Source of the DNA: Nymphaea colorata
Lineage: Eukaryota; Streptophyta; Magnoliopsida; Nymphaeales; Nymphaeaceae
Direction of reading: 5' to 3'
DNA length: 64,000 nt
NCBI RefSeq assembly: GCF_008831285.2
Contig: NC_045149.1
Coordinates: 22,202,535-22,266,534, forward strand
The number at the start of each line of letters is the position of its first letter. Position 1 is the stretch's first letter. Below are positions 48,973 to 61,183 of this stretch, piece by piece. The notes under the pieces were generated by a model that saw only the letters and a program-made list of their open reading frames with translations, was not told the DNA's origin and made no database searches. The translations under genes and the position numbers were made by a program.

Positions 48973-51890
48973 TGGTTCCAGTTTGTGTATGGAAAAAGAA
49001 AAGGTTGATAGGGATGATGATGATACTTACGATGCAGTCTGCTAAAGGTTATACTCTTTGCTAAAGGTTATACCATCTGATGCCTGAAATTTGTCGAAGA
49101 TCTGCTATCGATGACAGGAACTATGTTAGTGGAACATGGCTAGGGTGCTGGAAATGAAGCCTCACCGTGTCCTAGCTGTTGTGTTCCTTAGATTCATGAC
49201 TGGATTCCAGCAACTGGCCATTCTGTTCCTTACGTTCTTGAATGGGTTCCAGCAAACAGCAATGTTGGACAACTGTCATTCATACACTGGTCCCACACTT
49301 TTTCACATGCATGTGCATACCTTTTTAGTGTTTTGTAAAGGAGTGGCGCATGTGAGTTGAAGCTCGAGACCTCTACAAATGATCCAACATATTGGAAACC
49401 AGGTATTGGATTGGAGATCAAGCTAGCTGCTCACGCATGTGGCCCTATGGGGGAGTAGAGCTCATTCTTGTTTGTTTTTGGGGTTGGGTTTCTAGGAGAT
49501 GTAAACAACTTCGACTTCCGTGGTACTGGTACCGATGATCGAAGATGGTATAATGGTGTTGGTGGATAACAAGAAGCTGATGTTTCGCTGCACTCAGGTT
49601 CAGTGGAAAACGGGGTACCTAGAACCTGGTTCTGTGACGTTGTAGCTACCCATCCACCCTGATCTTGGTGATATTTAATCTCAACGTTGGTAAGTTTGTA
49701 GGAGGTCGATGAGTTCAAGAAAACCAAAAAGCATGATGAATGGAATAGTAGAGGTAATAGAGAAAAGCCAACTGTACAACAAGCAAATCCAATGCTTGTG
49801 TGGACTCTCCTGCGCAAGAATCTGGTGTATCTGGTGGCAGCGAAGCAGATCACCCCACCTGATGCTGATATGTCTTGCATAATAGCCATGGTGGAAAGTT
49901 CCTGCTGCGCCATGTTGGGGAGATAAGTTCCACTGATTGGTGATATGAACCGAAGCTGGTTTCGTTGGCTCTTAATGACGGCATATTTTATTGGTATTAA
50001 GGGCAGCCAGGAAGGCCTCACATGGGCATCACATGCCTCTTTCTTGCCCGACTCAAAGCTCGTATTGAAAGCTATATCACCTCCTAGTTTCATATTCCTC
50101 TGTTCGATGCACACATTGACAGCTCAACAAAGTGCGTAGATCTTCTGTTCCCTAGGTGCTCGTCTGTAAAATGCGTAGAGCCACAGTGGTGAAAAAAAAA
50201 ACCGGGGGCTTGTCCTAATGTTTCCGTAACAGAGTCCACCTTGCATCTGTACTAATTGCTATTTTATCAATGGACAACAGATCAATTTAGCTGGTATGTC
50301 TTTAATGAGGGAGCAAGGGAGGCGGGAAGTTACTTGAAGGTGACTTTCTTATGGACTTTAGCTGTTGTAGGCAGGGTAAAATTTGCGGAGTCTCTACTAA
50401 ACAGTAGCTTCTCAGGCTAAAGCTGCCGTGAGATTTGGCCAAGACATTTCTTTTGGTTAAAGAATTAGCTGCCAAATTGGTTACTGACAGCTTTGTTGTT
50501 TTGAAAAGCAATAATTCAGGACTCAGACAGCACCACCACTGATATCCTGATCGCTACAGATCATTATTAGCCTCTTAAAATGTTTTTGTCGCTTACCATT
50601 ATTTAAACCATCAACTTAAGATGCTGAATGAGGTTTGATTTACATTTCGGGATCTGCTGCATAGCCAGTGGTTTGGAGCCTACCGCATCAAGTGCAGGCA
50701 AATTGTCCAAGCCCAATTTGTTTTGCCTTTTAGCCTTTGCTGCTGCTACAATAAGCATGGGAATTATGATCCCGACAAGTCGTTTTCATGGTCTCTCGCA
50801 GCCAATTTGTTTTTGTCACATACCGCGGGTGAATAAATAGAGCATGGTTAAATTTTTTCTCGTTGACATGTGATTCGTAATATTAGGAAAAGCCTCAGCT
50901 GGCACTCCCCGCTTATTACGGATTCACCTTCGCTGTAACAGGCAGGCCTACACACCCCTCTATCTGTTCGCTCTTTTCACAGTTTCTAAGAAGATGACCA
51001 TCATGTCCTAACTTGCAGCAACCTCTGTTTCTTACATGGTTCTTCACTTGACCCCCTCTGCTAATCATCAGTATCATGAAGCAGAAGAGCAAAGGTTACC
51101 AAGATACTGTGCTGCTAAACTGGCATTTGGTGAGAATGTTTGACAATTTGAGATCTGACCCTAACCGATGTGCTTATAAATGAAGGCTATCTGGTAGAGA
51201 CGTAAACATGGCATTACCAATTCTTACATGATAGCACTCAGTAACCAGAGTTAGAGGTTAATTTAGATGATATGATAAATGTGTGGATTAGGTTGCAAGC
51301 TATATCACCATCTGCTGGTGATAGAGACACCGGCACCAGCCATTACCGCCGGAGGTCCCGCCTCGACACTGGACCAGCGAGGAGTGATGATGCCATCAAG
51401 TTTCATTTAGTCGACCATGCTTGTTGCCACAATGGGAGTGTGAAGACTCTTTTGTGAACCATGTTAACCGATTAAGTTATCTAATTCGGATGCTCAGTTA
51501 TACAGAAACCGATTCGGAAGCAACAGGATGCTAATCTGTATACGAAATATTAACCATCTGATTATTTCATGATTTCAGTTCAACAAAAAAGAAATCGCCG
51601 AATTTGGAGCTCAATTATTATGAGATTTAGGTGGATATGGGCACAAAGGAATCGGATTAAATTGGCCCAAAGCTCAACAAACCTCAACTAAATTTCGTCA
51701 TTGCAATGAAGATTGCATACATCATCATTCAATTATTACTATACAAATTGCATGGCCAGCCATGGCCAATGACCCCTATTGGAAAAGAATTAAATGTGCT
51801 CATTTTTTTAAAAATCTACTTGTTAACAGGTAGATATTGAGAGGTAAATACTGTGCATATTAAAAAGTCAAATTAGGTTCATATAAAAAT
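48973..51890. other. PPR 3' flank and spacer
   Basis: PPR 3' UTR followed by DNA without a recognised gene, except for the unassigned minus-strand open frame at 49431-50114. Several shorter frames (50302-50840, 51272-51457) have no motifs. Confidence 0.5.
49431..50114 (-). CDS. Unrecognised 227-codon open frame
   Basis: An uninterrupted minus-strand frame from ATG at 50114 to a stop ending at 49431. This is longer than other chance frames in this AT-rich spacer. It has one hydrophobic segment around residues 108-133 (IGFACCTVGFSLLPLLFHSS), an acidic/basic N-terminal part and a Pro/Ser/Thr-rich C-terminal tail. I recognise no domain. Neither neighbouring splice sites nor a clear promoter were established. 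It may be a chance frame, a lineage-specific gene or a retro-derived fragment. Confidence 0.25.
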   Translation of the reverse strand: MCIEQRNMKLGGDIAFNTSFESGKKEACDAHVRPSWLPLIPIKYAVIKSQRNQLRFISPISGTYLPNMAQQELSTMAIMQDISASGGVICFAATRYTRFLRRRVHTSIGFACCTVGFSLLPLLFHSSCFLVFLNSSTSYKLTNVEIKYHQDQGGWVATTSQNQVLGTPFSTEPECSETSASCYPPTPLYHLRSSVPVPRKSKLFTSPRNPTPKTNKNELYSPIGPHA

Positions 51891-51898
51891 ATTTCGGT

Positions 51899-51905
51899 TA
51901 TATAA
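51899..51905 (+). promoter_or_regulatory. TATA box of the cyclin gene
   Basis: TATATAA at 51899-51905, 116 bp before the start codon. It would place transcription start near 51930-51940 and the hairpin at 51969-51994 inside the leader. Confidence 0.6.
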
Positions 51906-51968
51906 GAAAATTCTTAAACTACTTGCCCCCAACAAGGTAGCTTTCACGTAGCTGTGACTCTCTCTCTA

Positions 51969-51994
51969 CTGTCTCTCTTATACAAGAGAGACAG
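51969..51994 (+). promoter_or_regulatory. Perfect 11-bp hairpin in the cyclin 5' leader
   Basis: CTGTCTCTCTT, loop ATAC, AAGAGAGACAG: a perfect 11-bp stem with a 4-nt loop, ending 26 nt before the ATG at 52021. The CT-rich left flank and GA-rich right flank can extend the stem with small bulges. In RNA it would be a stable stem directly upstream of the start codon. Confidence 0.75.
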
Positions 51995-52020
51995 AGGAGA
52001 GGGCAGAAACTGAGGAAGAG

Positions 52021-55000
52021 ATGGGGGAGATCCACCATCCACAGGTCATCCCCAAGGTGGTCACCTTCCTCTCTTCTCTGTTGGAGAGAGTAGCAGAGTC
52101 TAATGATATTGCTGAAGCTGCCTTCTTTTCTGGGTCGCCGCCATTGTCATCATCACCGCCATCGCCGTCTTCTGCCCTACCGCCGTTTTCTTTCCCGCAG
52201 AGGACTTCCGTGTTCCATGGACTCACCAGACCCACCATCTCAATCCGCAGCTACCTAGAGCGGATCTTCCGGTACGCCAATTGCAGCCCCTCTTGCTTTG
52301 TGGTCGCCTACATCTACCTCGACCGGTTCGCGAGCAAGCAGCCGGCGACGCCCATCACCTCCTACAACGTCCACCGTCTCCTCATCACCAGCGTCATGGT
52401 CGCCGCAAAATTCTTGGATGACCTGTAAGCTGCCGACCTTCCGTTCTCTGATCTCTTCAAAATTTTCTCCTCCTGCTTAATGGACGCCGGGCTAGGTGGT
52501 GCTAGACAGATCGAGTCTACACTTGGTTCGATTAAATCACATGAACCATATCGTGATTGAGGTTCCTCTCTTAGCTACGTCACTAGGTTGAGAAAGGAAA
52601 TCTGTTGTTGATGTTCCTTGTCAAAGTGTATAGTCTAGCCATGGAGTTGGAGGAATTGGGGATAAAACTTAATTAGCAGCCGGAGGTCTGCCGGCGTGAT
52701 GACAGGAGAATTTCTTTATCAAACTAGATGAAGGAGGACTTACCGAACATACCCATGATCTATAACGTTTTCTTTTAGGTGATATCAGTTTAATTCTCTT
52801 TTATTTAACTACTTACTTTTTATGTAATTTAGTATTTTAAACGTAGCATGTTCACTGTTAGTCCTTCAAACATTGAGCATGAATTTGTAAAATTTCACTA
52901 CTGACAAGCCAGGTTTCTGGCCTGAATGGCCTTAATACCCATCACGTTTTTAGAATAAAAAAAAATTGACCTGCCGGAAACCCGGCCAAAGCATATTCCT
53001 GATGGGAGTTTTCCGCTGCCTTCACCATGACGGGTCTGCCACCATCTGGGTTTTGGTCCCGGAGGTCTTTGTTTGTTGATTCCCAAATGCACAAGTCAAT
53101 TCTAGATATGGTGGATTTCATTTATTGGAAGGCGTAACATAGTTGGGAATTATTGGGATTGCAGCCTTGTACCATTTTTAAAGCGGGTCAAGTGGAGAGT
53201 AGTTCCTGCTGAAAAAATAATATGAGTAGTAGTAGTCAAATAATGAGGGTTGGTCCATTGGACCCGCTTGTGGCTGTTATCCAGCCAGTCATCACCGTGA
53301 GTCATTCTAATTTTTAATCTAAACTGAATGAAATCCATCAACGAGGGTGTAGCATTGTCATCATTTTGTTTGCAGTTTAGAGAAGTAGTACTCATGAAAA
53401 TTGAACAATGACCATGCTTTCATAAGTCGGCCGCCATGACCAACTGCGCTATACCTCTTGGGTCCATTTTTCCTATGCTTTATACACTTGCTTCTTGAAT
53501 GAATTCACCAAGTACAATGCTACTTTAACGTGCAATTTAAAGTAGAAGAGGCACGCTTGTTCTCCATCAATTGGAGGCCATTAAATTGAGCAATCAATGC
53601 TCCAACCTGCTTTCATGTTCTGTCCAGCTATATGCTATTGTTCCATGGTACATAAATATTTCTTAATACTTTGAGCCTTGAAGCAGGCTGGTTTGTAGCC
53701 TTCTCTATAGTTGCCTATGGGTGCGGCAGTTGCGCCGAAAGCCTCGCCGAATTAGTTATATATTCGATCTCATGTGGAATAATATGCAACGACATGCATT
53801 GAGTGTCATTGAATTATAGATGTGTATTGAACCTCTAATCGGTGACCTTTTAAAACAATGGATCTCATATCTCCCATACTTTATAGATTTCAGCAGGAGG
53901 TAGACATACATGTATCTCTACTTGGTTCTTCATCGGCCCCTAGAGTGTTGGATTGGATATGAGTATAAGGTGCCAGTGCTAGGTCTTATAGGAGTCGTTT
54001 GACTGCAGAGACACATTTTGTGAATGTTTCATGAATTTGCCCAAAAGATTGGTATAAATTCATTGGATACTACAACTATTGTTCCATGAACCTACTTCAA
54101 TTTTTTGAACAGATTCATGAGACATTCACATAGTTCATTCAAGACAGTCACTTGGCAGCAATCGTTGATGCCTCATACCCTTGCAGTCCCTCCAGGTTCC
54201 TTGTGGCTTAGATTCGAATCCGTTCCACCAATTTGACATCCCCACAACTTATTGAGAGATCCAGAAAGACAATTCCTTAACTTTTCCTGAGGCCAATCAG
54301 ATCCAGAAAATTTAGAACCTTGAACGTTGAAGCAAACTCATCCTAAGCCAACAAACCTCTGGTCATTTATTGTTCTAGAATCCAATGCAAAGTTAGTTAG
54401 AATTTTAGGAAAACTTTCAGCTGAAGAATCCTGGAATCTTTTCTTCCCCTTGCCAATAATATAATCACCAAATGCATACGGAATACTCAGTTCTTTCAAC
54501 CTCCCCAACAAAACAAAATTCATATCGTGTTCATGTTAGGTGATCAAAACGTGGGGTCAATTCTGCACGATTTGGCCTGCCACTTGACCAAATCTTGCAT
54601 AGATGAACGTGAGCACCACCAAATTGGAGCCCATTAGGTGTATTAAATGAAGCAAACAGCAAGCTCTGAACATGTTTATATACTTGTTATATGTACTTTA
54701 TACACATGTATATACATTTAATAGACTCTGAACATCTTTTCTATGTTTTCATATGCAGTTATATTACCAAAATCTCAAAACAAACATCTCACTCTTACTC
54801 GGGTCGTAAAAGATTGAGCCTGGGCTTGGCTTAGTTCATATCATCCTTAATTATGAGCAATCCTAAAGAATGGCTCGGCTTGATTACGGGCCCGAGTCTG
54901 TAATACTAGTTTAAACCATCATGCTTAATTATCCTGTCGTTTATAAGAGTTAAAATACTAAATAAATAATTTATGGGCTAAAATTCAGTGTTCTTTTGAT

Positions 55001-55465
55001 TCTAATCACAGTTGAGCAGGCAAGCAAGTTGAATTATGCAATATCCTTTTCATATGACAATAATGTGACAAAAATTTAAGTTGGTATAGTGTCACATCAA
55101 AGGGTTTGATAATTAAGTGTTAGTTGTGCTATTGTGATTGATTTCATAATTAAACAAGTTGTGCTTATTACAGGTACTACAACAATGCTTATTATGCCAA
55201 AGTCGGTGGGGTTAGCACCACTGAGATGAACTGTTTGGAGATTGATTTCCTTTTCAGCCTCGGATTCCAACTGAACGTCACGCCGCCGACGTTCCATGCT
55301 TACTGCATGTATCTGCAGAGGGGGATGCTGGAGTTTGAGTACTGCAACATACAGAGACCACTCAGGATCCATGGCTGTTATGCTTCTTCACCTTCTGGTT
55401 CTTCTGATGAGGCCACCTCTCAGAATCAACAGTTTGCTGTTTGTTGTACAGACAATTCTGTGTAA
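52021..55465 (+). CDS. P/U-type cyclin (CYCP4/CYCU4-like)
   Basis: PHO80-like plant cyclin expected to partner CDKA-type kinases. Exons 52021-52424 and 55174-55465 (intron 2749 bp, GT-AG, phase joins in Leu135) give 231 residues, the usual 200-230 for this family. The N-terminus has the family start [19 protein letters not shown], then a Ser/Pro-rich linker. The cyclin box runs from about residue 65 to 185: [91 protein letters not shown]. The tail after [10 protein letters not shown] is variable. The intron splits the box at the FLDD/L-YYNN junction, as I recall for this family. The leader carries a TATA box and a hairpin; a MITE sits 125 bp after the stop. Confidence 0.94.
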
Positions 55466-55589
55466 ATATAGGAGACTATGGAAATCAATCCACCCCCCCC
55501 TTTTCTTCTACTCTCTTTTCTTACTCACTTTCTCAGGTTAAGAAGCAGCTTTAATTCAAAATTTGGCTCTTGCATGTGTTTGCTGGATC

Positions 55590-55919
55590 CACTATTACAA
55601 AAAACAGTCTTATTAGAAAAAGATGCGTATAATACTGAAAAACACAGTCAACTATATAATACCCGTTTTATTCTCATCTTAAAAAAAAACGTTAGAAACT
55701 AAAAAAACATGTATAAAACTCGTATTAGACCTTTTTTTTTTTCGTTTTTTCATATTTTTTATGATTTTTTATAATTTTTAGGATTTTTATTAAATGTTTT
55801 AAATTTTTTAAAAATTTGTCGAAATTTTCTCGCTTTATTCTTAAGATAAACAACTTTGCCGTATTATACCCATCTTTTTCCTCGCCGTATAATACTCGTA
55901 CACGTTTTTTGTAACAATG
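55590..55919. mobile_element. MITE 125 bp downstream of the cyclin stop
   Basis: A 330-bp AT-rich element with inverted ends: CACTATTACAAAAAAC at the left and, reverse-complemented, CATTGTTACAAAAAAC at the right. Direct repeats GCTGGATC (55582-55589) and GCTGGATT (55920-55927) flank it, matching at 7 of 8 positions. It has no coding capacity; long A and T runs fill the middle, and GTATAATAC-type motifs lie near both ends. It probably lies in or just past the cyclin 3' UTR. Confidence 0.7.
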
Positions 55920-55927
55920 GCTGGATT

Positions 55928-56542
55928 TTGGGCTGAAAGTCTTACAAGTGTCATTGTGTGAAATTTTTTTTGGCTCGGCGTGTGATACAAAATCTGAATA
56001 GTTGAATGTCTAGGTAGAGTGTCTTAAAATATGCTGTCCCAAAAGTACATGATCAGTTTCAAATATAAAACTTAATCTCTTGGGATGGTTAATCCCCATT
56101 CATCTGATAATGAATTTAGGGCATTTGATGGTTTGGAATTTTATTTTAATAATGAAAATTTCAGAATCATAATTCCTCTTCAAACTAGAATGAAACCAAA
56201 ATTTCTGGTTTCATTTTCCTAATTTTGGAAACAAAAAAACCTTGTTTGTTCAATAATTCTAATTTTTTAAAAATTAAGCATTTTGATTAAAAAATTACGT
56301 GATTCTTGGTATAGCAAACGCTCGTAAGTCATATACACTCTCAATGGTAAAGCAGAAAACAGAGGTTGCCTTTGAGACATTCTATCTCATAACCGTGGGA
56401 TGTCCGGTGATCTTGAAATGGGTTGTCTCGTAACACCACATGTGCAGCATTCAAACATGGATGCCTAATGCACCCTTCATTCAGATACGTTGCATGCGCA
56501 AAAAATAAGAACAATTTCAAAAACAGCAATAGGTTCCTTCTG

Positions 56543-56576
<34 letters not shown>

Positions 56577-57457
56577 ACTCACTTGAATCAACTATGAACC
56601 GACCAAAAAAAGAGAAAATTATTGTATTCATTTTTTTTAAATATAATACCTAAAAATAAAAACATTATGATATTTATAAAATAAAAAGAAAGGGAGTGAC
56701 ACAGGTCGACTCGGGCTGGGTCTTGCAACACTGAATTGAACTTTGGACAACAAAGAAAAAAAGGTAAAAAGAAAATTGAGGACCAGAGACCACCACAAAG
56801 CACATGCCTAGATGCTTGTGAACAAAGATGCCAATGGCAAGGCGACCTACTGGAGATTTTTATTTATTGGGGATAAGAAGACGGAGTCCAGAAGCAAGGA
56901 ATAAAAAATAAGAGAAGGCTCATCTAAGTTCTCAGCCTATTAAGTCGCTCACATAAGGAAAATGAGTACACTAAAAACGATGCAAAAATGCATATAACTA
57001 AATCCTGTACTTTCAGGTTAGAGGAGAAGGAGACCCATCACCTGGCAAAAGGCGAAGTTTTTATCCAACCCCTCGTCTCTATAGAATATAGAGTCTGCTC
57101 TGTTCGTACCTCAAGATGCTACCCACACTGTAGTTCAACTTGCACTTTGATGGTCTTCTTTTTGCTTCACAGACAGTTGCAAAATTTAAAATGGATACTG
57201 ATTACCTACCAGCCATTGTTCCGTTCATCGCACCAACCATTTCAAGGACAACTAGAACACTGTACTCGATCCAACATAGGATACTGAGCAGTAGATTCAC
57301 TATATATATATATTGTCCATTACACCAACCCTTTCAAATATATATATTGTCCATTACACCAACCCTTTCAAAGACAACTAGAATACTATACTTTATCCAA
57401 CATGGAGATACTGAGCAGTAGATCCACTACATATACATACATATAGAGCAGTAGATC

Positions 57458-57517
<60 letters not shown>

Positions 57518-59080
57518 GGGCAGTGAGCAGTCCATGGCCATGTCTTAATCTAGTGCACGACAGACAAAAACTTATTGATTTCTGTTGTCATCCAAAAAAT
57601 TTTGCTTGTGGAAGTCCCCAACAAGGAGGATCGAACATAGTTCTTTCCATATCCAGCTAATTAGATATTGCTTAACGCAACTGGTGGTACTCAGACTCAA
57701 TTATATATATATATATATTGGGTATCTGTCAAAATCAGAGATATCAATCAGATTTGGTAGGAAAAGAACCTCCCTATCACATGTGAATCCAATTTGGGAT
57801 GTTCATTTTCTTATTGGATTCAAATTCTTCCGCTTGGGCCTGAAAGAAAAGTCCCTCGAACTGTTGATATCATTCTGCCATTTTTGTAAACCTTTTTCCA
57901 AGAAGTTCTCTTCATCTGGCTTTCTTAATCGTCCTGTAGTTGTTTCCTGTGTTTCCCCAAAATCTCAAATTGCATTGTAAAATAGGATTGAATAGGAAGA
58001 CTTGAATAAAATTGAAGGCAAATCTAGTAACTATTCGTCCCACTCTTACATCAGGTTCGGGCTTTTGGTTCGACAGACTCTATAACGCCAGCTGCCTGCC
58101 CACCCAAACACACAAAAACAGCTTTGGTTCCAAGAACCATTTTGCTCATGACATTGTTGGCTTTGCGAGTGCTTTGACTCAAGGGAAGCTAAAGCTTTGC
58201 GCATGTTTAGAGATATTTGATTTGATTCACCAGCACAAATGGGGTACCATGTTTAGGGATATCAGTAGATCCAATTTAGATGCATATCCAACTTAACAGC
58301 TTCAAAAAATTAGTATGAAAAAAATTTGATGTCCCATTAAGAAATCAATTTGGAATTACATTTAAAAATAACGTCCCATTGAATTTGGACCCAAATTTGG
58401 ACTTAAGTAAATACCTGATCAGATTCAGATTCCGATTAGATATAGTTTGAAATAAATATCCTATATCACAAATCCAAATATTTTGAAAGTTGTATCTTAA
58501 CATATGGCAATTAATAGGGTTTGCATAGAGTCAGATGTTAATCTAAATATCAGATTTAGATATGGCATATGTTCTTCTTCGTTCATATTTGAATCCAAAT
58601 AATGGACAATCAAAAAGTTAATTTTGTAGAAGAGTATATCAAATTCGTGTTCCATTGACATCCATAGCATGTCTGCTTAATATCTTTACGTGCACATTTA
58701 AGTTGGCATTTACTAATTAAGTTGGCATTTACTAATTAAGCAGGAATTGAAACCGTGGACCAGTGTTACAAAATCAGATCACAAAAAACAGTTTCTGAAT
58801 TGAGTCGGCCAAAATGCTGATCCTGTGAATCCGCCGCCACTAAATAGGTTCTGACAAATGAAAAATATAAAAAAAATTATAAAATCATTTAAAAATAAAG
58901 AAAATTATTACCACATCTGAGAAATAATGCCAGATAGATCTGTGCGTCGAAAATTTGAAGTAATTATGGCACTCCATTAATTGTTTTTTTTTTTTGTAAA
59001 ATCTAAGGTAGAGATAATGAGAGCAAAACACCATCACCGTTTTTTGAACTAAAAGAAGTAGTTGGCTAAACTTTGCAACG
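55928..59080. other. Repeat-rich spacer
   Basis: No supported gene. Contents: (AT)n at about 56547-56573 and 57461-57512; a tandemly repeated block at about 57230-57470 built from CACCAACCCTTTCAAA, GACAACTAGAA, ATCCAACAT and GAGCAGTAGATCCACTA pieces; and a 19-bp direct repeat AGTTGGCATTTACTAATTA at 58701-58719 and 58720-58738. The frames at 57585-57980 and 58012-58296 show no family motif. Confidence 0.55.
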
Positions 59081-59088
59081 TTGCAATT

Positions 59089-59394
59089 AAGCCTTGGCCG
59101 CTACTGGGGCATGCAGTACCCGGCTCAAGTCGGGCCGAGGTTCAAAAAAAAGGAACCCAGGCTGGTTTTATAATTTATCTAGCTGGCCCGGGTCAACCCG
59201 ATAAGCTCGGGTGGACTGGGCTCTATAATGAGTTTTTAAAATTTCTTATTAAATTATATATATATATAATATTTTATTATGACTAATTATATTTATATTT
59301 TTTAATTTAAAATATATTTTTAAATTTGATTGGGCTGGGTTCTGGCAGAGCTCGGGCTTATTATCAGGTCAGGCCGGCCCGATGCCTAGGTTTA
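59089..59394. mobile_element. Non-autonomous hAT-like MITE with 8-bp target duplication
   Basis: A 306-bp element flanked by a perfect direct repeat GTTGCAAT at 59081-59088 and 59395-59402. The ends are imperfect inverted repeats: TAAGCCTTGGC at the left and, reverse-complemented, TAAACCTAGGC at the right. GGCCCGG/CGGGCC-rich shoulders surround an AT-rich core. No coding capacity. Confidence 0.75.
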
Positions 59395-59402
59395 GTTGCA
59401 AT

Positions 59403-60775
59403 TAGTTTCATATTGAATGTTGCAGCCGTATGGTATAATGAAATACTCCTTTTGCCCACCCGAAACGACTGAAAGTCCTGTAATTTGGTGTGGAAACTTA
59501 AACAACAAAGAATTGTGATCAATCATACCGGACAGCTCCTTTGTTGAGCAAGGGAATGAAACAAGTAGGCGAGACAGTCTACCAAACACCCAAAAAGAAT
59601 GAAACTTTCAACTTGCAAACAATGACACAAATGATGAGGAGAAAACAGCAATATCATCATATTAGCAGATGCTTCAACAGCGCTCAGGAAAAAACTGACT
59701 ACATAAACCAACCTGACATATAGCAAAAAAGGCTACCTAGCTTATGATATATCACAGTGTGACCTTATTATTTGCAAACAAGAAAACAAATGATGGGATA
59801 ATTAAACATACACACAAACACGAGGTAAACAAAGTACCTAGTCAAAAGACTTGTATTAATTTCTCACAATTTTATTGATTTGAACTTATTTATTTATTTA
59901 TCTTTCCAACTCTCTTTTATTAAATAAACTTTAACATGAAAAGAAAGGTAAATTGAAAAGGGTTGTTAGAGTTGTGACAAGCCATTCATTGTCTAGTGTC
60001 GGGAGTTTTAGATCCGGCGTTTGGCCGAACCCAATATTTTGTACTTGAATTTGAGAAAGCGCAATCATAATGAATGTGGTATGCTTAAATCTATATGTTT
60101 CTAAAACTATACGAAATCACTAAATACCATAGATTGTGCAAAAATATTTCAAACTTAATTGTCATAGCCTTACTTTTAAACCCACATAATTCGAGCAGGG
60201 AAAAAGTATACGGCGATTAAAATTTGTCTGTATCCACCAATAACACTCTAGTCTCTGTCCACCAAACCTCTCTCTCGAGAGGAAACCGGGGCGTGATAAT
60301 TAAACTCTGGTGATAAAATTAGAGAACCCAAGCTGCTGAATCGTTCGATTCAAGTTGAATCAGTTGTGAATAAAAAAATATTGTATTCACTTTTATCGGA
60401 AAAATGTACTAGTAATTAAAAACAAAACTTTGAAATATTTGTAAAAAAAAAAGGAGCAGGAAGTCAGAGTGGGCAATCGGTTTGCCACTGAATATTCAAT
60501 TAGAGTTGTCTCACTCAGGCTATATGGACAGTAGGATCTTACATAAAAATGACCTTCAACAATCACAAGGCACATGCTTAGATGCTTGTGAATAACGACG
60601 CCAATGTGAAAATTTTAAGAACCAAGTTGTTGTTACAAACTTTCATGTCATGAGGATCTACTGGAGATTTATTTATTTACTTATTCATTTTTTGGTGAAG
60701 GATGCAGACGAGAGATTACATAAGCCTATAAAGCTGATCAGTGAAGTGGAATTGACCAATTCCACCATCCGAGCA
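59403..60775. other. Spacer with a dispersed repeat copy
   Basis: No gene recognised. The block at 60571-60680 repeats sequence found at 56801-56868 (CACATGCCTAGATGCTTGTG, then CCAATG, then CTACTGGAGATTT...ATTTATT), with an extra stretch of about 45 bp between the two parts in this copy. Confidence 0.55.
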
Positions 60776-61183
60776 TAAGGCTGCACACGAGTGGAGCAGA
60801 GCCCGAGCTTGTTTCAGCTCGAGCTTGACTCGGCTAAAAAAACTCGAGCTTGAACTCGACTTGTTTAACCCATTTAACTTGTTTAGAGTTAACTCGCTTG
60901 GTGTTAAGTCGTTTAACTCGTGTAAGCGTTAATGTAACTCGTTTAACTCGTGAACGTTTAACTTGTGTAACTTGTGAAAATTTATTTTTACCCTAAACGT
61001 TAATATAGAGTACATGGTTACAAGCCGAGTCGAGTTTCTGAAACTCGAGCTCGAGTCATCTCATTTCGAGTATCTTTGCCAGTTCAAACTCAATTTGCTT
61101 CATCATATCAAGCACGAGCCGACTTTTTCGATGAGTTCGAGTCGAACTCAAGTTGGCTTGGCTTGGCTCGTTGTGCAGCCTTA
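60776..61183. mobile_element. Diverged copy of the 17261-17682 MITE family
   Basis: A 408-bp segment with ends TAAGGCTGCACACGAG and, reverse-complemented, TAAGGCTGCACAACGAG. It has the same CTCGAGCTTGA/AACTCGTTTAACTCG-rich interior as the element at 17261. No intact target duplication remains (TCCGAGCA versus TGTGAGAG), so it is older. Confidence 0.7.
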
